Translations under genes and position numbers: made by a program | Assembly (NCBI GenBank): GCA_028279185.1 | Contig: JANQSS010000091.1 | Coordinates: 1 to 57,657, forward strand | Length of the DNA stretch: 57,657 nt | Origin: Saprospiraceae bacterium | Lineage (GTDB): Bacteria; Bacteroidota; Bacteroidia; Chitinophagales; Saprospiraceae | Direction: 5' to 3' | Shown here: in pieces, positions 10,484-19,400 of the stretch | How positions within the stretch are numbered: position 1 is the stretch's first letter | Layout of the letters: every line of letters begins with the position of its first letter | The notes under the pieces: generated by a model | Told to the model about the DNA's origin: nothing | The model's input: only the letters and a program-made list of their open reading frames with translations | Database searches by the model: none

Positions 10484-11878
10484 ATGGCTCCATATTTTAC
10501 AAATGACGCGGTTGTATTAGGTATTTTAATATTAATTCTTGCAGGAATCTTTTACACATCATCGTTGAAAAGTCCTGGGTGGAAAAAGTTTTATACCTAT
10601 GTCCCTTCGCTGCTTCTGTGCTACTTCATACCAGCACTATTCCATTGGCCGCTTGAATTGATTGCACCCCACTGGTATACAGATGGTATTGTAGCCGCTC
10701 TTGAATCAGCTGGCTTATCTATCCCAAATGGTTTTGATTCATATTCGTACGAAGAAGTTCAACGATTTATTCAACAATCCGGCCATGAGCTTAGTACGTT
10801 TAAATCGTATGAAGGACACTCTGGGTTATATTACATGGCCTCCCGCTACTTGTTACCTGCATCCCTAATTCTATTATGTCTCAGTATTGACATGAAAGGA
10901 ATCCTTCGGTTAGGTCCAAAGTCGCTTATCATGTTCTTCGCAGCTACAATTGGCATAGTTATAGGCGGACCGATCGCCTTAATGATAGCCTTGAATTTTT
11001 TTCCTAATGCATTTGCCGCATCACCGGAAGAAGTCTGGCGTGGTCTATCCACGGTGGCTGGGAGTTGGATTGGTGGTGGAGCCAATCAGACAGCAATGAA
11101 AGAGATCTATGAAGTAGGAGACAATCTGTTTGCATCAATGATTGTCGTCGACGTTATTGTGGCTAATATTTGGATGGCTTTTTTGCTATATGGTGCGGGT
11201 GTCACCAAAAAGGTTGATTCCTGGTTGAAGGCAGATTCAAGTGCTATTGAAGATTTAAAGCTTCGCATCCAAGATTATCGAGGTAAAATTGAACGTATAC
11301 CGTCAACGACAGATGTCTTCATGTTACTTGCCATTGGGTTTGGTGGAGTGGCATTAGCACATTGGGGGGCAGATGTCATTACTCCATGGATGCGCGGTTT
11401 CCGAGAGACATTTGAAAAAATGAATCTACATAGTTTGATGTCCAGTTTCTTCTGGTTGATAGTCATATCCACCACTGTCGGCGTTGGACTATCATTTACA
11501 AAACTTAGAAAATTGGAAGGCGTAGGCGCCTCACGAATGGGATCGGTGTTCATCTATGTTTTGGTGGCAACGATTGGCATGAAAATGAACTTAGCCGAAA
11601 TTGGCCCCAATCTTGGTTTGTTTTTTATTGGTCTTATCTGGATGCTGGTACATGTCATCATCTTATTAGTTACTGCTAAAATCATTAAGGCACCATTTTT
11701 CTTTGTAGCGGTTGGTTCCCAAGCTAATGTGGGTGGCGCTGCCTCCGCTCCTATTGTTGCATCTGCTTTTAGTCCGGTACTCGCTCCAGTGGGTGTGTTA
11801 ATGGCGGTACTCGGCTATGCATTGGGTACCTATGGAGCAATAATATGTGCCATGCTCATGCAAGGTGTTGCAGGATAG
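10484..11878 (+). CDS. DUF819 family integral membrane protein
   Basis: A 464-residue polytopic membrane protein with roughly ten hydrophobic segments. The region around SWIGGGANQTAMKE and the C-terminal segment with GSQANVGGAASAP are the kind of conserved Gly/Asn-rich membrane motifs seen in the DUF819 (YjcL-like) family, which resembles ion- or solute-coupled transporters; no substrate is known to me. The frame is open upstream to a GTG at 10421, but the ATG at 10484 is preferred because the extra 21 residues are polar and unlike the family, and ACAAGG precedes this ATG. It stands alone, 90 bases before recN, and has its own possible promoter. Family assignment is from pattern memory; the transport role is inference. 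Confidence 0.8.
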   Translation: MAPYFTNDAVVLGILILILAGIFYTSSLKSPGWKKFYTYVPSLLLCYFIPALFHWPLELIAPHWYTDGIVAALESAGLSIPNGFDSYSYEEVQRFIQQSGHELSTFKSYEGHSGLYYMASRYLLPASLILLCLSIDMKGILRLGPKSLIMFFAATIGIVIGGPIALMIALNFFPNAFAASPEEVWRGLSTVAGSWIGGGANQTAMKEIYEVGDNLFASMIVVDVIVANIWMAFLLYGAGVTKKVDSWLKADSSAIEDLKLRIQDYRGKIERIPSTTDVFMLLAIGFGGVALAHWGADVITPWMRGFRETFEKMNLHSLMSSFFWLIVISTTVGVGLSFTKLRKLEGVGASRMGSVFIYVLVATIGMKMNLAEIGPNLGLFFIGLIWMLVHVIILLVTAKIIKAPFFFVAVGSQANVGGAASAPIVASAFSPVLAPVGVLMAVLGYALGTYGAIICAMLMQGVAG

Positions 11879-11956
11879 CTATTCGGATAAAACCAATGGG
11901 TTTTCATTCATTAGAAGAAATTAGTCAATAAAAAAGTGCTAGTTCGGAAAGCATCT

Positions 11957-11964
11957 TACCTTTG
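11957..11964 (+). promoter_or_regulatory. -7 promoter element for recN (TACCTTTG)
   Basis: Exact TAnnTTTG match ending 4 bases before the recN ATG at 11969. With transcription normally starting a few bases after this element, the mRNA would begin at or within a base or two of the start codon, i.e. be leaderless or nearly so. No clear -33 TTG was found. Confidence 0.6.
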
Positions 11965-11968
11965 AATT

Positions 11969-13630
11969 ATGCTCCTTCAACTTCAAGTCAAGAATTACGC
12001 CATAATTGATGAAGTCACGATCAACTTTAGCCGCGGATTAAACATAATCACCGGAGAAACTGGGGCAGGCAAATCAATTTTACTTGGCGCACTTGGCCTC
12101 GTATTAGGCGATCGTGCAGATTTGAACGTACTATTTGATGTCAGTACAAAATGTATTATTGAAGCGACATTCGATGTTTCTAATCGAGCGTTAGACGCTT
12201 TTTTTGTTGAGCATGACATAGATGAATCCAACGAGTTAATTTTGAGGCGTGAGCTACTTCCAACATCTCGTAGTCGTGCTTTTGTAAATGATACACCTGT
12301 CAAACTCAAACAATTACAAAAAATTTCTGAAAGACTGATAAATGTTCATCGTCAATTCGCGACGCTAGATATTTTTACTCGACCATTTCAAACAAAAATT
12401 CTCGACACACTTGCAAAACAACAATCCGGTGTAATTGCGTATCAAAAGCTCTTTTATGATTATAAATTAAATGTCGAAAAAATTACACGACTCCATGAAG
12501 TGATCGCCAATGCTTCGAGAGAATATGATTTTATCAAGTTTCAAATTGACGAAATAGAAGAATTTCAATTGAATCCTAAGGAGGATGAACAAATTGAAGT
12601 GCATCTCAAAAGAGCCGAACAGGCGGATGAAACTAAAAATGACTTATTAAAACTCGATCAATTACTTCATACTGACGAAATTAGTGCATCCCACATTCTG
12701 TATGAAGCGCAAAAAATTGTTTCTCAATTGACAAAACGCGATGAGCAATTTAAACCATTCGAAGAACGCCTTTCCTCTTTGAAGATTGAACTCGAGGACC
12801 TATCTGCCGAGATTGCACAGGCATCGAATATGCAATCATTGAGTCAAGAAGAAATCTCACACCTTTCAATGCGCTATGATAAATTACAACGTTTGTATTT
12901 CAAACACCAAGTGGGCAATGTTTCGGCATTACAGCAATTGCTCGAGTCTATGAAGGCTAAAGTAACAGGTAACAACCAAGATATTGAACATCTCGAAAAA
13001 ATAAACAAAGATATTCAGGAACAGATACTTGAGCTTGAAAAAATAGCTGTGCAATTATTTAATAAAAGGCAATTTGTCGCACCAAAATTGAAGAAAAAGG
13101 TTGAGAAAATTTTATCAGAATTGGCAATGGAAAATGCTGTTTTTGAAGCGTGTGTTAGCGAGACTTCAGAATTGCACAATCTAGGGTCTGATATGGTAGA
13201 ATTTAAATTCTCTGCTAATCCAGGTAGTGACCTTTTACCCTTGAAACTGGTTGCTTCAGGTGGTGAATTATCTCGATTGTCGCTTGCCTTAAAATCAGTT
13301 ATTGCCAATGAGCTAGCGCTTCCAACCATGGTTTTTGACGAAATTGACAGTGGTGTATCGGGACACACGGCACTGCGCATGGGGAAGATGCTTCGTGATT
13401 TGGGTAATTCGCATCAGGCGATCGTTATTACGCATTCAGCTCAAGTTGCCGCACAGGGGCAATCACATTATTTTGTTGCAAAAGAAAGTGAAAGTGGATC
13501 GACAACAACAAAAATATCCAAGCTAGAAGAAACTGAAAGGCTTCATAAAATTGCGATAATGCTGAGTAGTGATCCACCATCAAAGGCGGCACAAAAAAAT
13601 GCCGAAGAATTATTGGAATTAAGTAAATAA
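11969..13630 (+). CDS. recN: DNA repair protein RecN
   Basis: A 553-residue SMC-like ATPase that acts in recombinational repair of double-strand breaks. The N-terminal Walker A is GETGAGKS at residues 29-36, preceded by the typical opening in which the protein starts directly with a beta strand (LQVKNYAIID). The middle, about 155-370, is coiled-coil rich. The C-terminal half carries the ABC signature SGGELSRLSLALK near 430 and Walker B MVFDEIDSGVSG near 453, followed by the ITHSAQVAAQ switch segment. Length is normal for the family. The -7 element ends 4 bases from the ATG, so the message may be leaderless. fabI follows 18 bases after the stop and is probably co-transcribed, a pairing I recall from other Bacteroidota. 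Identification is secure. Confidence 0.97.
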   Translation: MLLQLQVKNYAIIDEVTINFSRGLNIITGETGAGKSILLGALGLVLGDRADLNVLFDVSTKCIIEATFDVSNRALDAFFVEHDIDESNELILRRELLPTSRSRAFVNDTPVKLKQLQKISERLINVHRQFATLDIFTRPFQTKILDTLAKQQSGVIAYQKLFYDYKLNVEKITRLHEVIANASREYDFIKFQIDEIEEFQLNPKEDEQIEVHLKRAEQADETKNDLLKLDQLLHTDEISASHILYEAQKIVSQLTKRDEQFKPFEERLSSLKIELEDLSAEIAQASNMQSLSQEEISHLSMRYDKLQRLYFKHQVGNVSALQQLLESMKAKVTGNNQDIEHLEKINKDIQEQILELEKIAVQLFNKRQFVAPKLKKKVEKILSELAMENAVFEACVSETSELHNLGSDMVEFKFSANPGSDLLPLKLVASGGELSRLSLALKSVIANELALPTMVFDEIDSGVSGHTALRMGKMLRDLGNSHQAIVITHSAQVAAQGQSHYFVAKESESGSTTTKISKLEETERLHKIAIMLSSDPPSKAAQKNAEELLELSK

Positions 13631-13648
13631 AAAATAAAATTAAATAAT

Positions 13649-14458
13649 ATGGCATATAATCTATTAAAAGGTAAAAAAGGAATTGTATTTGGTGCGCTCG
13701 ACGATCAGTCAATCGCCTGGAAAGTAGCAGAGCGCTGTGTGGAAGAAGGTGCGCGCATAACCCTCACAAATGCACCTGTTGCATTGCGTTTTGGTAAAAT
13801 ACAAGCGCTGGCTGAACAATTAAATTCCATCGTCATACCTGCTGATGCTACATCGGTCGAAGACTTGGAAAATCTGATAGATGAGTCCATGGCTTACTTA
13901 GGTGGTCAACTCGACTTCGTTCTGCACGCAATTGGCATGTCGCTAAATGTAAGAAAAGGACGTGCGTACACCGATATTAAATATGATTGGATGCAAAAGA
14001 CTTTTGACATCTCGGCATTGTCGTTTCATAAACTTATGCAAACACTGTATCAAAAAGACGCTATGAGCGAAGAAGGCTCTATTGTCGCACTTACATACAT
14101 AGCGGCTCAACGTGTTTTTCCCGACTATAATGAGATGGCTGAGTCCAAGGCTTTGCTCGAGTCTTTTGCTAGAAGTTTTGGTTATCACTATGGTAAGAAG
14201 AAGAAGGTACGTGTGAATACAATCAGTCAGTCTCCTACATGGACTACAGCTGGTAGTGGCGTTAAAGGATTTAAAACTTTTTTCGACTATGCTGACACGA
14301 TGTCACCTCTCGGAAACGCAACTGCAGAAGAATGTGCTGACTATTGTGCTGTTATGTTTTCCGACCTGAGCAAAAAGGTCACCATGCAAAATTTATTCCA
14401 TGATGGCGGATTTTCTTTAATGGGTATTAATACAGCATTTTTTAATGAAACCGAATAA
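13649..14458 (+). CDS. fabI: Enoyl-[acyl-carrier-protein] reductase (NADH), FabI
   Basis: A 269-residue SDR-type enoyl-ACP reductase that catalyses the last step of each fatty-acid elongation cycle in the cytoplasm, reducing trans-2-enoyl-ACP. FabI hallmarks are the atypical nucleotide loop GALDDQSIAW near 15-24, the H-A-I-G segment near 93-96, and the catalytic Tyr160 and Lys167 (Y then K seven residues on, as in E. coli FabI); Tyr150 corresponds to the second conserved Tyr. It lies 18 bases after recN and is probably read from the recN promoter. AcpP and FabF of the same pathway are encoded about 11 kb away. Family assignment is firm; no odd features. Confidence 0.96.
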   Translation: MAYNLLKGKKGIVFGALDDQSIAWKVAERCVEEGARITLTNAPVALRFGKIQALAEQLNSIVIPADATSVEDLENLIDESMAYLGGQLDFVLHAIGMSLNVRKGRAYTDIKYDWMQKTFDISALSFHKLMQTLYQKDAMSEEGSIVALTYIAAQRVFPDYNEMAESKALLESFARSFGYHYGKKKKVRVNTISQSPTWTTAGSGVKGFKTFFDYADTMSPLGNATAEECADYCAVMFSDLSKKVTMQNLFHDGGFSLMGINTAFFNETE

Positions 14459-14485
14459 ATAAGATTTTATTAACACGGTTTATCA

Positions 14486-16453
14486 GTGCATGCTACGTTT
14501 GTAAGGCATCTCCTGAATTACGTAATTAATTTGCGCTTATTTATTATCAAAATCTCAGTTTACATAAAATCCACACTGCCCCGTTGGCTCTTCCTGGTGT
14601 TTTTTTCAATCACACTGAGTAACATTGTCAACGGACAGTTCACGCGTGATTCAGTTCCCGTCTTTGATTCTATAACAGTCGATAATGATATCGATATTGA
14701 TTCAAATTTTTTCGCTGTAATGAACAGGTGGGGTGAGCAAATTACTTTACCACGGTCAGAAACAGATAGTGTGTGGAATTATTGGAATCATGTACCTGCT
14801 TTGGATCCTAGCCGATTTTATTTTTATTTAGGAAACACTGGGTCTCCTGCGATAGAGGCACGATGGAACCCACACAAGGCAGTCGGCTTCGATCCGGGCG
14901 TACATCACCTTGACCTGTATCGACTTAACTCGGATCAGTTTAATTACTACAGCACGGGCCGCGCCTACACATTGCTTCATTACAATCAATCTCCCCAACA
15001 AACCAAAAGTGCGACAAATGTAAAATTTGGACGAGCATTCAGTAAAGCATCAGGAATTTCGATCCAATATGATCGTATCAATGATATTGGTGAATTTAAT
15101 CATCAAAAAACGAGACAAACAAGTGTGGGAGCAGGATTGTATTTTTTTCCTGCAGACGACAAAAAGGTATTTTTTTCTTACATATCAAATAATTTTACGC
15201 TCGAAGAAAATGGTGGAATCACGTCAATAGATTTTTATGCTGATCCAAATTATGATGATCGAAGTTTGATTCCCACAAACCTCAATATTTCACTCTCGGA
15301 ACTAAAAGAACGAGAAGCACGTTTGACATCGATTTGGACACTCGGTGAAGTACGAGATACAGTTACGAATGGTCTGTCGATATTATACGATGGAAAATAT
15401 AGTACGCTCATATACAAATATTCCGATGCGAATACCAATGCCTCATTCTACCGTAATTTTTCAATTCATGAAAATGGGCAGCGGGCTTTTATTCAGAACA
15501 ACGTTTTCAGCAACAGTTTGGGAGTTCAAATCGACTATGGGAAACGAACTGATTCCGAATTTAAAGGTAAGTTAAATGGTCGTATAGAGTACCGATGGAA
15601 TAGTTACACACAGAGTGATAGGACATCGGACATCAATAACCTGCTGCTTCGCGCCAACTATGCACAACAATTAAGCAAAGTAATACAACTGCGTAGTAAT
15701 CTCGTACTTGCACTTGGAGATCAAGCGGGAGATTATTTATTAAAGGCAAACGCGATTCTTCGACCGTTTAAATCATTTCACATTCAAGGACACTTTATCA
15801 GCCAATTGCGAACGCCGACAGGAATCGAGCAAGTGTTTTATTCGTTAGAAAGTCCAATCTATCTAAATAATTATCCCGCAGCATCTTACAATGCAATCGG
15901 TGGCACTATTTCCATGCCAGCTTTAGGATTAAGTGCAAAAATCAATAATATAATTAGTTCAGATCACGTATATTTTGACGAGGAATTCACGCCGCAGCGT
16001 CTTAGCTCTACCGTCAACATTCTACAATTTCAGTTTGGACTAAAAAAACAACTTCACTGGTTATTTACGGAAAATAATATCCTCATTCAAAATAGTAGTG
16101 ACAATCGCATAGTCGTCCCAACGCTTTATTCGAAACATTACTTAGGGGGTAAGTGGCAATTGTTTAAAAAAAGATTGCAACTCGATCTCGGTGCTTCTGG
16201 AGTGATTATTCCCGACTTTGATGGATATGGATATTTTCCATTAACTGGACAATTTTATCCTACCCAAACCAATCAGTCTTTTAATTATACGATGAATGGT
16301 CTCCTGGGTCTACGTGTTGATCAATTTAATGTGTATATAAAATTTGAGAATATGCAATCCATTTGGGATGAAGAACCTCGATTTATGATCCAGGATTATC
16401 CGATGTACGATTTTAGAATGCGTATTGGATTCCGCTGGCTACTGCGCGGTTAA
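14486..16453 (+). CDS. Putative outer-membrane porin (Porin_10-like)
   Basis: A 655-residue protein with a long basic N-terminus and a hydrophobic segment ending about residue 50 (FLVFFSITLSNIVNGQ), read as a signal peptide. After a short acidic stretch come GNTGSPA and YYSTGRAYTLLHYNQS, which I recognise as typical of the putative-porin family of Bacteroidota, and then alternating amphipathic strands to a C-terminus ending near FRWLLRG. This fits an outer-membrane beta-barrel. The only start in frame ahead of the signal peptide is GTG at 14486 (or a later TTG), so the N-terminus is uncertain. It follows fabI by 27 bases. It converges with the next gene, their stops being 19 bases apart. Substrate unknown. 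Confidence 0.8.
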   Translation: MHATFVRHLLNYVINLRLFIIKISVYIKSTLPRWLFLVFFSITLSNIVNGQFTRDSVPVFDSITVDNDIDIDSNFFAVMNRWGEQITLPRSETDSVWNYWNHVPALDPSRFYFYLGNTGSPAIEARWNPHKAVGFDPGVHHLDLYRLNSDQFNYYSTGRAYTLLHYNQSPQQTKSATNVKFGRAFSKASGISIQYDRINDIGEFNHQKTRQTSVGAGLYFFPADDKKVFFSYISNNFTLEENGGITSIDFYADPNYDDRSLIPTNLNISLSELKEREARLTSIWTLGEVRDTVTNGLSILYDGKYSTLIYKYSDANTNASFYRNFSIHENGQRAFIQNNVFSNSLGVQIDYGKRTDSEFKGKLNGRIEYRWNSYTQSDRTSDINNLLLRANYAQQLSKVIQLRSNLVLALGDQAGDYLLKANAILRPFKSFHIQGHFISQLRTPTGIEQVFYSLESPIYLNNYPAASYNAIGGTISMPALGLSAKINNIISSDHVYFDEEFTPQRLSSTVNILQFQFGLKKQLHWLFTENNILIQNSSDNRIVVPTLYSKHYLGGKWQLFKKRLQLDLGASGVIIPDFDGYGYFPLTGQFYPTQTNQSFNYTMNGLLGLRVDQFNVYIKFENMQSIWDEEPRFMIQDYPMYDFRMRIGFRWLLRG

Positions 16454-16472
16454 AATATACACGTAAATAGCC

Positions 16473-19400
16473 TCAACGCACCAACGTAAAATCACCTTGC
16501 ACTTGCTTTTCGGTGCCATCGTCAAAGACACCTATTATTACATAAGAGTAAACACCCTCAGCGGCCGGCATTCCATTCAACTCACCATTCCAACCAAATC
16601 TTATGTCATTAGGTAGACCATCTCTTAATTCGAACACACGCTCTCCCCACCGGTTATAAATTTGCATACGTGATATAGATTGCAATTTGTCCGGACCAAA
16701 CACATGAAATACGTCATTTCTTCCATCTTCATTTGGAGAAAAAGCGGAGGGAATATACATATTATAATATCGTCGAACAAAAACTTGCATGACATCCATA
16801 GCCATACAACTATCTGGAGAATAAATAATTAATTTCAATAGAAAATCTGAATCAGGATATATCGTTGGATCAATTTCATTTAATGAATGTAGGAGAGAAT
16901 CCTCAATAAAATACCCAAACGTATCAACAATACCCATAATGGTCGGTATAATTTGTAATGATTGTCCTTCGTCAATTTCAATAATATCTTCCAATGCCAA
17001 CGAAACTTGTTGTGCATTATTAATGGAAAACACAGTGTCAAACGTACAACCATTAACATCTGATACGTGAATTGAATACTCTCCTGCGGCTGCGGGGATA
17101 ACATTCACCGGAACGCGCTGATAGACGTCATCGTTAATTAATATTCTGAATGGCTCTGTTCCGCCGACGATATTCTGAACAAATATTTCACCTCTGTCTA
17201 TAAAGTCGCATGGCGCATCTGAAAATACTAATTCAATGTCGTCAATGAAATCCTGAAGAGAATTCACAACTGTAGCACCAACAGACTGACATCCATTCGA
17301 TAAATCCGTGACAGTCACTTCGAAATCACCTTCGCCCAACGTTCCGACGGTAGCTGAGGTTGGGTTTCCAGTAATTATGCCATTACTGCTAAACCACTGG
17401 TACCTATATGAACCCGAACCTTGTGTGACATCAACTGTCATGCTTGCTTCTAAATTAATGCAATCGATGACATATTCCCCAGGTAAAACCAATACAGGTT
17501 CTTGAAAATCTCCGGTTATTTCAAATTCTAACGATGTACGACATTTAGAAATTTCATTTGCAACATCGACATGGTATGTGCCCACCGAATTTACCTCAAT
17601 TATATAGTCCGAAATGATATTGAAACTATTTTGAGAATTCCACGATACATCATCTGCTAAGATCAGTCGAGTCGAATCAAGAACAAGTAATAATTCATTT
17701 CTGTCACAATTCAATAATAACTCACTTGACAAGGCTTCAACTTCAGGTGAAGTAAAATCTTCAGATACCAAAAAATCAATTGTATCGCGACATAAGCTTT
17801 CTGTGTGTTCAACGATTAATGTATAGCGACCTTCTTTGTCAATTTCCACTATTAATCCGGATGGAGGAGATGTAAAATTCCCATCTACAGTTGTCCAGGT
17901 TGTATTAATATTATTTATAGGTTGTGATCCGGATGCATTTAGAGACAGCATAGGAAATTCACAATTCAATAGTGTGTCGCCAATAATACTTGCGAGCGCT
18001 GTTTCAAAATTCTCGCGGATGACAATTTCTATTTGCGATTCGCAATTAACAAAAGGGCTGGAGATTGTGAGTTGATAGACTCCGGCACTATCAATTGTCG
18101 GTGCAAGTGTGTTTTGTCCTGTCAAAAACCGTCCGGGATTTGCTGTCCACTGATAATTAAATCCAACCGGAACAATAGAAGCAGTAGCGTCAAGTTCGAT
18201 CAAATTGTTTTCACAGTTCAGTAGCCTGTTTCCACCATTTTCTTGAGCCAGAGGTATATCATAAAATGTAAACGCAACTGGCAGTGTGGGCATAAAACAT
18301 TTATGGTCCAAAATGATGTCCCCCTGCATGTCGGCTAGTCCTACAGCTGGCATAAAATAATAAGTAACTCCATAAGACATGTATGATGGATCGAATGAAA
18401 TTGAATTGCTTGACTGACGAGCCAATATTCCTGAAGTGTCCAGTAAATTATTTGATTTAATAAAAAACTGCTGTTCATCACCTATAGCGATGATCGACTC
18501 GATTAAAAAGGTGAATATGTGCTGAGAATCGGCACAAAGATGAATATCACCTGGATCAAGCACACCGACATTACTTTCACATTCACAATCCCTATTGATG
18601 GCTAACTCAATAGTTTCGCAAGCATACAAATCCTCCAGAAATAGGGATGCCGAAAATCCGCTTGGTAAATTAACGCTAGTAAAAATATTTCCATTCAATT
18701 GGCCATCGATACCCGTCAACGAATAAGGAAGAAAGCCATCCACAATTTCGACTTCGAAATAAAATGAATCCTTAGTTGGTGAACATGTATATACTAAATT
18801 TTGAAATTCTGGCGATTGCAAAAACGTTATTCGACCATCGCCATTCACAATTCCTTCACATGCCTCATTTTCAAATTGAGTAATGATAAGGTCGTTGTTT
18901 TGGGATATACCAACAATATTTATGTCAATAAAATTATCCATCGTCGAAATAGGACCGGCCATCATTGAGCCGATTCCATACGAAATAGTAAAAGGACTTT
19001 GTCCTATCAACGTCAAACGTACGACTGTGTCCGAGGGATTATCGCATAACAGCAATGTGTCAAACATTTGCAACACAGGAATAGTAGTCCATCGAACGGC
19101 AATTGAATTTGACGAATCGGAACAAAACGCAGCTTGATCGACTTGACCATTTGTGCCAATTCCGGCCCATAATGTAATATAGTAAGTCGTGTTTAAGGAC
19201 ATGTTCGTATCATCAAAGCCAAAAACTCCATTCGAATTTGAACCAATTACATTTCCAAATACTGGTGGTGGCGCATCATGTAAAATAAATTCCAATATGT
19301 CGCCCGGAGCTAATGTTGTGTCGACAATTGATACGGACGTGAGTTCATTTTCACAAAGTAAAGTATCAAGCGTAGAAATACTACCTGCGTCGGTAACACA

